Of a DNA stretch of 64,000 nucleotides, positions 32,550 to 43,900 are shown piece after piece. Under the pieces are notes generated by a model that searched no databases, was not told the origin of the DNA, and saw only the letters and a program-made list of their open reading frames with translations. Numbering within the stretch: position 1 is the stretch's first letter; the number at the start of each line of letters is the position of its first letter. Origin of the DNA: Phallusia mammillata (lineage: Eukaryota; Chordata; Ascidiacea; Phlebobranchia; Ascidiidae); NCBI GenBank assembly GCA_003260075.1, contig QLIY01000002.1, forward strand, positions 220,149 through 284,148. The letters are read 5' to 3'. The position numbers were made by a program, and so were the translations under genes.

Positions 32550-35232
32550 TCATTTCCATTTAAGCCATGCCATTCTTGCAGTCAAATCTGTTAAAATGTT
32601 AAAAAAATCGTTTATATCCTAGTTTTTAAGAAAATCCTAGAGAAAACGGATATTTCAAATTGGTGTCGCTTTTAACACACAATCACAAACTATGGGTTCG
32701 CGGTTCAAATCCCACCAACGGTAGCGTTTTCTTACCACTCGTATCCCATTCTGCAGATGCTTGTTTTCTTCCGTTTACAAAATCGTTGACAAATTTTCGA
32801 GGCTCCTCGTTTGACCTCAAAACGTCCTTGAGCAAACCGATATAGGCGATTGCCAAGCGAAGTGTGTCGATCTGTAGAAAGCATACTTTGAAATGTACGC
32901 CACAAGTACTATTTTTCAAGTTAACGAATTAAAAAACGTATTTAAGCTAATAAAGGAGTTTTTAAAAGCACCAGTTTAAGTTTGTAGGGGGAAATTGTAT
33001 ATTTTTAGAATCTAAAAGTGAATGCTAGGTTTAAAGGGTTGAGATACCCTAATTTGGAGTTGAGTTTATTTCGCTTGGTGAACGAAATCATGGCGACACA
33101 TTTGCACTAAAACAATCACTAAGTGGGAACGTTATGGAGCGCTAAAAAGTAAATGTTCAGTTTGTCTTTTATTATGGGGGACCAGGGTTGTAAGCCGAGC
33201 CGGGCTTTTTTGGGTTTCTTGTCTAGGTCTTTCCTGAGGCTTCAATGTATAGGGCTCGGGTTCGGGCCGGATTTCGGCCTTGTATTTCGTGTTCAGGTCC
33301 GTTTACTACTATATGGTGGACTCTTTGACAGTTTAACTAAACATTAGTGTGCTGGCATACACAAGCTGTATACTGTTTAAAAAACAGTCTGATTGACTTA
33401 ATGATATCTTTGTGCTTGAAACAAACCTTTGAGAGTCTCTTTTCATACGGGAATGTGGGCACTTGTTCCCTCAGCTCATCAAACGCGCTGTTAATGCTCA
33501 TCATTCTTTTTCTTTCCCTGTCACAAGCTGTCGCCCTAATCATGACTTCATCGTCGAAATGCGGTGTAGATTGGGTGAGCCGTTCATGGGGCAGTGGGGC
33601 TCGTTTAAGAGGGTTTTTCCGCCTGTGATAGCAATAACAATTTTGCAAACAAGGATTTTTTTTGGTAAAAATGTTACTAGGTGTTGAGTGTTACGGTTTT
33701 GGCTGTGGCTTAAGGCTTAATTTCTTCTAGGGGGGGGGGGGAAGAAAAATAACAAAGTTTTTTTTTGGTAAAAATGTTACTAGGCGTTGAGTGTTACGGT
33801 TTTGGCTGTGGCTTAAGGCTTAATTTCTTCTAGTTTTAAACTGTAACTTGTATTAATGTGTAGTTGGATTTGGTTACACTCATTCATGAGTTTATATTTC
33901 ATTGTAAAAACTTATTAGAAAATTGTTAGCTACTTACGTTCTTCTTGTTGCCAAACGTTTAGATGAGCGCGATTTTCTTGTTGATTTTCTTCTGTTTTCT
34001 CGTGGATAATTTTGATTATCTTGAGCGGTGTTGTACATCTGTTCATAAATAATGTTAGTGTTAGAAACAACCTCTATCATCCATTTCGGTTTCAAACGTT
34101 TCTGTCCAATGAACCAGGGGTGTAATGTGAATAGTTTGAACTACAAGCCGCTGTATAAACATTTTTTTTTGCTTTAGTTGCAATTTTTTTGAACTCGGTG
34201 TATTTGGCAAGCCAAACAAATAGGCTTCCATAACTAAGAAAATAGGCTATTGCTGCCAGGCATAATGTATGACCAAGTATTGCTCATCCAGCAGTTTTAT
34301 TGTAAAAACTGTACTGGTACTCTATGGCTGGAATATTGCCCAAGGTTTGCAATTAATGTGTTCGTTGTACGTGTAAAGGCTACTGTGTTATAGTTGCTTT
34401 GCTGCGATATTAGTCCTTTAGCATACAGTCATACTTAACGTTTTAGCCGCTTTAAAAATCAGGTGGGTTGTTAAGTTAAAGTCTTAGGTCGTGTGGCGGT
34501 CTACTTAAGGTGTAAAGGTTACCTGTGTAGTATTTTTATTCAAATATGAGTTGCCATTGTCACCATTTAACGCTTGCGGCAAAATACTCAAATATTCCGG
34601 TTCTGCTATCGACTTTAAAAACTGGCCTTCCTCTGGAGCACCAGGGTGCAGCACAAAATCTTCACAGTCTAAGTTACCTACGAAAAAAATGTTTAGTAAA
34701 TTTCAAAGTTGTGATCAAAAGTTACTGGTTTTGTTGTATAAAGCACTACAATCGAAATACGTATAGTTTAGCAATGATGTGTTATTTGCTTACCCGCTTC
34801 GTCTGTCCATTGCAGACCCGTTAAATCCTGATCAATAAGTGAAATTGGAGACTGGCATTCAATGCCAACTGCTTTAAATGTCTGCATCTGAAATTACCGA
34901 AGGATAAGTTAATGGTTTTTGACAAAAACACGCCTACTCATTACAACAGGCCTAGCTTTTACCTCATGAAAGCTTTTTGTGCAAGTCTCAATCTCCTCGG
35001 TGTCAGTTTGGGGAGGTAACTCTGTAACCTCTTCTACAAATTTCTGTCCCAAAGTGCAGACAGGCTCAACCTCACCTGACGTCATACACCCTTCTGTGAC
35101 GTCACTGCCCAAAGGCGCGCCAAAACCTAACAGTCCACGTGTCTCGTTATCGGACAATTGCTCCTCCAATGTATTAAAATCAGTCGCATCTAAACTATGC
35201 TCAATAGATAGTAATGAAGTATAGGAGCTCAT
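32550..35232 (-). CDS. PTF1A/FERD3L-like bHLH transcription factor
   Basis: Seven exons join in frame to 329 residues: 34963-35232, 34794-34887, 34523-34677, 33938-34038, 33427-33622, 32736-32871, 32550-32587. A basic Arg/Lys/Ser stretch ([20 protein letters not shown]) precedes the bHLH. The bHLH reads [19 protein letters not shown], then [16 protein letters not shown], then [29 protein letters not shown] places it in the PTF1A/FERD3L/Fer group. The Glu of RER that reads the E-box is kept, but the preceding basic-region Asn is Cys (TACDRER), unlike most members. An intron splits the bHLH right after RLSK. The first exon is partly repeated at 36005-36130 by an assembly duplication. The precise orthologue needs a tree. 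Confidence 0.82.
33660..33840. repeat. Duplication across a G10 run in a bHLH intron
   Basis: 33657-33729 recurs at 33757-33830 with one or two changes (TTTTTTTTGGTAAAAATGTT), separated by a 12-base G run that includes flanking native G. Confidence 0.75.
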
Positions 35233-36785
35233 GACTTTAGCTGTTTGTAGTACGTTTGTGGTTGGTTTCGGTTGATGGAGGTTATATATACCCGTCGAAT
35301 TGACACTAAAACGGACGGAAACAACGTTAAGATGACAGTTTAATATTGTCTGGTTGATTTTTGATCAGGGATATCCCCGTATTGTTTATCTTGATTCTAC
35401 AGCTGCAATGGAAGTATTGTGACGTAATCACGACTCGTCTCAAACGCGTTCAGATGGCTTAGCATTGGAATCGCCCAACGCATCTGGTTGTATCTATTTA
35501 TCTTATAGTAGATGTTTTATTCCTTTTGTTTAGTTATCCGTTTTATAGAATGAGCCGATTTAAGTCATATATTACAGCCCGTTGTATAAAATAAAAGTGT
35601 AGATATTTTTAGATCTTTGAAACGCTTTATTTTTAGTTGTGTGGTGGACACTTGTTTTTAAGCCATTTAAGCATTTGATTTTTGTAACTTTTGGCATAAA
35701 TTAGCATGTAAGACAGGAATTAATATCTTTGAATTCTAAAAGGGATTTACTGTCACATATATTGTAACTATTGTACAGATGAATAAAATGCTGTGCTAAA
35801 TGTAGGTATTTTTGAAATTCAAACAAGTGACAGAATAATGTTAAAACTAGTGATGCACCGAAGTTTCGGTTGGCCGAAACATTTCGGGGGGGGGGTTCCG
35901 GAGCACCAGGGTACAGCACAAAATCTTCACAGTCTAAGTTACCTACGAAAAAATGTTTAGTAAATTTCAAAGTTGTGATCAAAAGTTACTGGTTTGGGGG
36001 GGGGGTCCAAAAGCGCGCCAAAACCTAACAGTCCACGTGTCTCGTTATCGGACAATTTCTCCTCCAATGCATTAAAATCAGTCGCATCTAAACTATGCTC
36101 AATAGATAGTAATGAAGTATAGGAGCTCATGACTTTAGCTGTTTGTAGTACGTTTGTGGTTGGTTTCGGTTGATGGAGGTTATATATACCCGTCGAATTG
36201 ACACTAAAACGGACGGAAACAACGTTAAGATGACAGTTTAATATTGTCTGGTTGATTTTTGATCAGGGATATCCCCGTATTGTTTATCTTGATTCTACAG
36301 CTGCAATGGAAGTATTGTGACGTAATCACGACTCGTCTCAAACGCGTTCAGATGGCTTAGCATTGGAATCGCCCAACGCATCTGGTTGTATCTATTTATC
36401 TTATAGTAGATGTTTTATTCCTTTTGTTTAGTTATCCGTTTTATAGAATGAGCCGATTTAAGTCATATATTACAGCCCGTTGTATAAAATAAAAGTGTAG
36501 ATATTTTTAGATCTTTGAAACGCTTTATTTTTAGTTGTGTGGTGGACACTTGTTTTTAAGCCATTTAAGCATTTGATTTTTGTAACTTTTGGCATAAATT
36601 AGCATGTAAGACAGGAATTAATATCTTTGAATTCTAAAAGGGATTTACTGTCACATATATTGTAACTATTGTACAGATGAATAAAATGCTGTGCTAAATG
36701 TAGGTATTTTTGAAATTCAAACAAGTGACAGAATAATGTTAAAACTAGTGATGCACCGAAGTTTCGGTTGGCCGAAACATTTCGG
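35108..36785. repeat. Near-identical ~780-bp duplication across two G10 runs (bHLH 5' region)
   Basis: 35108-35885 and 36007-36785 match almost base for base, covering the bHLH first exon end, its promoter and a hAT MITE end. Between them lie two G10 runs (35885, 35996) enclosing a copy of part of bHLH exon 3 (about 35896-35990). Best read as overlapping contigs, not a genomic duplication. Confidence 0.8.
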
Positions 36786-37174
36786 CCGAATCCGTTGTTT
36801 TCCAATGTTTCGGTTTCGGCCCGAACTTTTTTGAAAATTCGGCCGAAACCGAACTTTTTTATTGCATGGAATTAAGGCCTTAAATTTCACTTTTGTCCAT
36901 ACGAAACATGATAAATTATCTATTTGTTGTATCGATAAAATACGAGCCACGTTCTCTGCAAAATATTTGATGTTTAGAAAAGCTCACGCATTGTGAAAGC
37001 TATTTTGATTTGTCATAATTCACTTCACTCGCATCAACAACACGAGGTTCAGTTGAAAACATCCATTGAAACAGAGATTTTAGGTTCGGCTTGATTCGGC
37101 CGAAACTATTCGGCCTCATGGCCGAATATTCGGTTTCGGCCCGAACTTTTTTAGTCGGGTTCGGTGCATCACTA
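36746..37174. mobile_element. hAT-type MITE with perfect 8-bp target duplication
   Basis: 429 bp with 15-bp perfect inverted ends (TAGTGATGCACCGAA / TTCGGTGCATCACTA) and a perfect 8-bp target duplication GTTAAAAC at 36738-36745 and 37175-37182. The interior is rich in GGCCGAA/TTCGGCC repeats and has no transposase. A truncated copy ends at the G10 run at 35885. Confidence 0.92.
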
Positions 37175-37182
37175 GTTAAAAC

Positions 37183-37914
37183 CAACTTTAGATATTTTGG
37201 TAACATATTAACGAACGTTAAAATTAATTGCTTTATAATAATGTTGTGCAATTCGGTTAACCAGCTGAAAAAAATCTGTCTCTTGCTGTTTAGGCTAGTC
37301 AATGTTTTGTGATTGACAGCTGGAAGTAACGGGAATCGTTTTCCCTACATGGCATTGTTTCTTTGTTGACATTCGCTGTGTTTCCGACATTTAGAAGATA
37401 TTGTGTAGGATTAGATTTTAAACAATCAGAGATTAATTCTCTTTAAGGAGTGTATTTATATAAGCTATTGCTGCCAGGCATAATATCAAGTTTATATAGC
37501 TCTTCTGGCAATTGTATTTTTATTCGTTCAGTGTTATTTACCCTGATGAAGGCGACCTGTATTGGACGTCGAACCGTCGGAATATAAATACAGTTGCCAG
37601 AGGAGCTCTATAAACATGAAGGACTGACTTCGTTTGAGCAAAATTCAAAGCCTCTTGAATTGTTTTGAAAGAGTAACTCATATACTGTACACAATTTATT
37701 CCGTTTAAGTGCACGCTCTTAACAGTACTAACGCAACAAATAACTTCGGGAAGTAAACATTTCTTAATGGCAAACACACAAACAAATTCATTTCAATCGT
37801 AAACCTAATAATTTTACTGGTAATTAGTAATTGCACATTCTTTTATCTAAGTCAAAAAATTGAAATTGAAAATATAGTATTGTCATATGAGGCATTATGT
37901 TAGTGGTGTATCAT
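37183..37914. other. Intergenic spacer upstream of the bHLH gene and downstream of the first ZP gene
   Basis: No gene found. It contains the hammerhead-like inverted repeat described separately and AT-rich DNA. Confidence 0.5.
37531..37595 (+). ncRNA. Hammerhead-ribozyme-like motif (minimal stem III)
   Basis: CTGATGA at 37543-37549, then a stem II of GGCGACC paired to GGACGTC round a TGTATT loop, then GAACC and a GTC triplet ending at 37578. Stem I can form from GTTATTT...CC with GG...AAATAC. The core differs from consensus GAAAC at one base, so cleavage may be lost. The motif sits between longer inverted arms (about 37499-37519 and 37587-37610), an arrangement known from Penelope-like retroelements. 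Confidence 0.5.
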
Positions 37915-40900
37915 CTATGGGGAATACTGAGGCGGTTGTTCATTTCCTGTTGTTTCATCTGTTTCTGCTTCCACATTAACCGAACTCTTTTCGCAACACG
38001 CGTCGCATGGTGGGGGCAAAGCGTTGTTGACGTAACAATCTGTCAAAAACAGCTGATTAGGTTTAAAGTACAATAACTTGGCCGAGTGCTCCAAAGCGCT
38101 CAACTTATAAACAGAAACAATCAAGGTTCAATCAGAAACCAGTGGTTTGTAACCTATGGGTATTTATTTACCAAATGCTTTGTTTTGTTATATCTAAGGG
38201 CGGTAATTACATTATCATTTTTAAACTGGTGACGTCATCTTTCTGTGACGTCATAGCTGGTAACTTCAGTGTTTTTTTAAAGACGGTAAATGAAATTCAT
38301 TTGAATGTTCTCAGGAGTAACGATAACAAAAAGTTGATAGAAATGCAAAATGGGGTGGGTTAAAACCGCTTTACAATTGCAAAACCCCATATGTGCCACA
38401 ACAGTGCAAGTGGTTCCTAAATGAACCCCAAAACTTGCCTCGTGTACACAAAAGTTCAGAAAAAACAAAAACGGTGTCAATGGCAATATGTAACACTATT
38501 TTAATTGAAAATTGTTACCTAAATACAAGTCTTTCAAATCGTGGTAGAAAGAAAAAAATTTTTGCATATCGTTATGTTTTACGCTTACGTGGATAGTCGA
38601 TTTGTGTTTTGGCACAGTGGTGGTACGGAACCACACCTGGGCTGGAAAACACATTGGTTGTTGCTGGTCTTTGTATGAACTGACGAACGAAGAACACCAC
38701 AGCCATAACCGCTACCACACTGCCAGAATATAATACAACTAATGTTAATTTTGTCAAATGTCAACCTTTACGAATTGCGCTTCATTGTAGATTGGCTGCA
38801 CCGCAAAAATTTCAATCAAATGATTTAAGTATTTATAATTTATCTAGTTTTGGTCGAATCTCAAATACCTACAGCTTTATCGGACTAAGATAACCAATAA
38901 AACCTAGGTTAAGAAGTGTTAGTGAAAAAAATAGGATGTATTTTGCCAAATTTCGACTTGATATTTACCATATATTCTAGCAGTCATATTAAGTGTGGAT
39001 AAGGATCAAAATGTGTAATCCACTAAAAATGACTCCCTGGGCCCAAGTTTAATGTGTTATTTTATTTAAGCGCAATAGCATAAGTCTTTCCTGCAGCACG
39101 CCAGGAAATGTACCCTAATCAAAACACCAAAAATCACTGCGGACCTATACAGCGCACGTAAAAGTTCCTGTAGGCCTAAAATTCAGTACAGCACAATAAC
39201 ATGTCACTTACAAGAACACGGTGTGTCCGATGACAGAGTAACTGGTGCTCGTTTGTGGAATCACCAACTCGATTCTTCTTCTTGGCTGATCGTCGAACTC
39301 TGCATAATCGATGACGTCATCGTCAGGTATCATGTCGTCATCATCAGTTACGTCACGCTTGCTGTCGACTGCGCAAATGTAAAGTCACGTGGTTTGAACG
39401 CATTTTTCGGCTTGGTCGTTAAATGCGCCCCAAAGATTGAAAATATTTAGGAAAAAAAGCCATGACCTTGAAGCACAACATAGATGTCATATGGAATTGT
39501 GAATTAAAACAGGAAAAAAGAGGCAAGTGTTTAGAGCGTTTGGGGTCCTTGACGGCGTTTGTTGTACGTCAATAAAAAAGGAAAGTTGTCAGGATATATA
39601 AACACAATATTAAACCGTCCTTTCTGCGCAACTAAGGTACTATTTAGCATATTGATGCATTGAAAGGGAAATAGGCCTATACTCTTTTCGACGATTACGC
39701 ATTACCAACCGAAGAAAGGTCCAATAGTCTTGGTAATAGAACCAAGGTCATATTCAGCTGATGAGTCTCTGCGACGGCGTTTCACGCAACCTTGAGTGCA
39801 AGTTGCGCTGTTGTCGGAATCCATACAAACCAGGAAGGTAGCGTGGAGAAATATTGGCAGCTTGTTCTCGTTCTAGGGGTAAAAAAACAGTAAGTATTAG
39901 TTTAAATTTCGCGATGTTGGAATAAACTTTTGACTGACGTATTGATAAGCCCATAGGGGCTATTTTTATGTGAGTAAGCGCTTGTTTTAATAATTTTCCC
40001 CTGGGAAGAAAATGCGACTTTGCGGATTTTATAACAATTTTTTTCTTGGAAGAAAATTTTCGTTGACCGATTGGTAAGCCTAAAAATTTCATTTTTATAC
40101 ATTAAGCGATTTATTTGAACAAACTTGTTAAAAGAAAATTTTGCTTGACCCTTTGATAAACCCAACACGAACCTTTTTTATGCGATTAAGCCGATTTTTC
40201 TAACAATTTTCTCGGATTAACAATCCCTATGCAAATAAACATAAAATTTGAAACTGCATGCAATTAGTCTGAATAGGAATCACTGTACTTTAGAGTTGTA
40301 AGTCGATCCGGGCTTCTCAGGCCGGGTTCGGGTTTAAGGTTTCTTCGAAAAAAATGAACCCGATTCGGGCCCCAACTTTACACTCTGTGTCAGTATTTGT
40401 AAAATAAATTTATCTAGCGAAGTAGCCGGTTGCTGGACCTGGCTTAATATCAAAAAGAACTAAAACGCCTTGTTAATGGCCAATTGTCTATTGTTTTGGT
40501 CTTTCCTGGGGCTTCAATGTATAGGCTTGTCAATCAAACCTTCGGGCCTAAACAGGCTTCTCAAAAACGATTCGGGTTCGGGTCTAAACGGGCTTCTTAA
40601 AAACGATTGGGGTTCGGGCTTCAATTTTAGGCCAGTTTACAACTTTGCTGTACGTCAACAACCAACTTACTTGTTTGGGAACCTCCGAGGCAAACTCGAA
40701 CATTTTAAACTTGGAACGAACCACGCTGTCGCTTGGACTGGGCAAAAACATAAAGGTGTCATCTATAGGGCAGTTGTCTTGTACAAGGGTGTAGCTCGGA
40801 GAGCCGTTGGGGTCAGAGGAAGAAGTAGCAACCAGGGACACCAGCACCATGTTTAAACCGGTCGGAAGAGTGCTGTAACCTTCAATGTAGACTTCACATC

Positions 40901-43900
40901 CGACAACAATGATCTATGGATATGTGAGTTGGATTTATATGAATGATAAGTTTAATGATGAATATAACGGCCCCAGGAGGTTATTGTTGGCCCTTCATAT
41001 CACTGATGGTGGTATGAGTATTTTAAGAAACCTTTGAACAATAAAGCATGTCGCTGTTTACGTCTATTGATGGGGCTGTTTTTTCATAATTAAACTTATG
41101 AACAGATCCGTATGTAGTGTTCCCACATATGGCAAGGCGTATGTACTAGAAAAATCTAGCCTGCGGTGGGATTCGAACCCACGAATGGAGTCTTTCCGGG
41201 ACTCGCGCTCTACCAACTGAGCTACACAGGCTCAGTGGAGAATCCGCCGAAAGTCGAATCACAAGCACCGTTGCCTGCCTTGTATGCTGCACATGTCAGC
41301 TTAGTAGCAGGGGCGCCAACCAATTGAGTATTCAGCAAATAATAATTCAGGTATTCAGTAATAATAAAATATTACCTTTGTAACTTTTGAGTGAAGCAAC
41401 TTGGTTAAACCCGCTTTAAACGCAATTTTTAATTTAATTTTATGTACGTCTAAGAATTACAAGTATATACTTGCTAAGCTATATAGCTTGTATTTCCAAA
41501 TGTACAAATCATTTAATAATCAAAAACATATGCTGAATTCTATTGCTACAAACTACCAGTTTCGTAAAATAAACCTCGCATAGATTTTCATTTAATTTAC
41601 CGTTGCAGGGCCTGCTAATGGGTTGGTAAAAGTGTCATCGGTAAAGAGGGCAAGGGACAAGGGATAGGTGGACATTTTCTCAATGTCTTGTCGCACAATA
41701 ATTCCCTGTGGTTTGAGGGGACCAATAGATTCCATGTGACTGGTGGGAAAACTGCAAGTAGCGTTGAATCTAAGTTTCAATGGATCGTCAAGCCTAGATG
41801 ACAGCTGCTGAAAAATCACGGTGTTACCGCTTCCGTCGGTCTGTAGAAGAAGGCATAAATTAAAGTCACTAATTCCCTTGGTCCAGATAAACGAATTCAA
41901 CGGCATTAAAACAGGCAGCCAGACGGTGGACTCAGTTGTGAGCATATTGCATTCAGCAAAGCTACTAACGTGGCCTTCAAATCACTAACGTTTGCGATCT
42001 GCCGATAGGTGGCGCAAAGAGCCTTAACGAATATTTAAAAGAAAATGCTGACGGTTAGGGTTATTTGGGTTGAGACGAGGTTTTATGATAAAAAAGTAAT
42101 TTTTAACCAATTCAATTTTATTTTGTTTACAGCGCCCACAAGTATTCATAATAATTCACAATAAACGGAACAAGTTAAAGTAACCAACTTAAAAACTTTT
42201 ATATATAACTTTATAACTCCTTAAACTAAAATATATTGCCTCTTCACGAAACTCAGCAAACTTTTGATATTTCCGTTCTCACGTTAGTATAGCTCTACCA
42301 ACGCGTTCGAACGTTGCCCGCCCACCGAGGATAAAAATAAAACATTTAAACACATTCTTGCAGCTTTCAGTTTTTCGACCTACCGTAGAAACATCACCAC
42401 AACTTCCAAGTGCCACAGTAAACTCAGTGTTGGATCCGCCAACAGTGCTTGTAACCACACAGGTTGAGTCAAGATACTGCATATCATTGGACGCAAGACT
42501 ACCAAGCAGAACAGTAGGGACAATGAAGGTCAAAAATCCGTTTGGGTCACATGAAGAATTAAAGTTGTCCACTAAAAGAATAAGACAGGTAACTGGTTTG
42601 ACGAAAAGTTGCTTTCGATAACAAGATGTCTTTATAGCATTTTACAAGTTGAAGGCCTAGCTGTTAATAATTGTATCTCACTTCTTGAAAATCGGTTTTA
42701 GAGAATTATGATTCAAGCCAGAACGGCTGTTTCGCATAAGTACTTTTTTTGGTTTTAAAATTAAATAGTCCACGAATTTATTTTTACTGGGCCGGTGGTC
42801 CATGGCCACAAACGAGTTGAGAACCACCGAGTTAGATAACATTTGATAGAACTAAATTTGATCGATGCTGTTTTTGAGCAAGATCGGTTTTTAAAATCAA
42901 ATGCACTCTAAATTTACCCCTCATAAGAGTGCATGTTTTTATCCTGCGACTTAATTTAACTCGAGTAAACGCTACCAAGATACTCGACTTGACTTAAATT
43001 GTCTGCAAAACTACTCGACTCGAGTTACCTTCACCAAATGACTCGTATCGACTCGGAGTCCATTCAAATCAAACTCGTTTAGTAAACGACTCGGCAAACG
43101 AGTTGCTTGAGTTGATTTGTAACTCGACGGAGTAATGACGCGATTATACAAAAATCGCAAAGTGAGGACATACCTTCAACTTCACGCATAGAGCAGGATT
43201 CGTCCTCGATCAAACTCATAATGGATTGAAATGAGAGAGGGACACCAAAGTCGTTCAATGCATCCATGTAAAATAGGTTGGAACAGTTCATGGATGTGTC
43301 ACCACATGCTGCTAGTCTGTGATCAAAATATTGTTAGATACTAACGGACTCTATGTAACTTTTTCATAACAACAAGAGTTGTTACTCGGGCAAGAGTCAG
43401 ATTAGGGCCAGTCTCAATTAAACAGGTATATTCTGGCCTGCTTTTATTTGATGGTTAGAAATAATCGAGTCAGGGCCGAATTGAGCCTACTTAAAACTCC
43501 ATTTAAGTAGGCAATAATAATTATCATAGTTTGTTGGCTTAAATTTAATAACTATGACCCCACAAAATTCGGTCTTTATGGACAAAAGGGGCTTTTTTTC
43601 GAGCATTGTTACCCCAAAACAGGGTTGGGTCGGGTTTTAGGCTTGTATTTTCGGATGCGGGCCTAATCTCGTACGCCTTACAACTCTGTCTAGCTGCTTT
43701 TAAAAGCTAGTGTTACGAAAAGTATCTTGTTTCAACATAAGTAGTGTAAAAGTGTTTAGCGGATTAAAAAAGTATTCAGGATTATTGTTACATTATCATA
43801 TTGGTTTAAGCGACACACTACGTAGGCAACAGCCACGTAATCTACTGTTGTCATCTTAGTTTAACCTGACTTGGCGATCTCTCAAGTCATTGAAAGAGTC

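Noticed and set aside
35701-36805. Twin minus-strand ORFs ending in the same 50 residues
   Set aside because: They are the two copies of one non-coding segment downstream of the bHLH start, duplicated across G10 runs.
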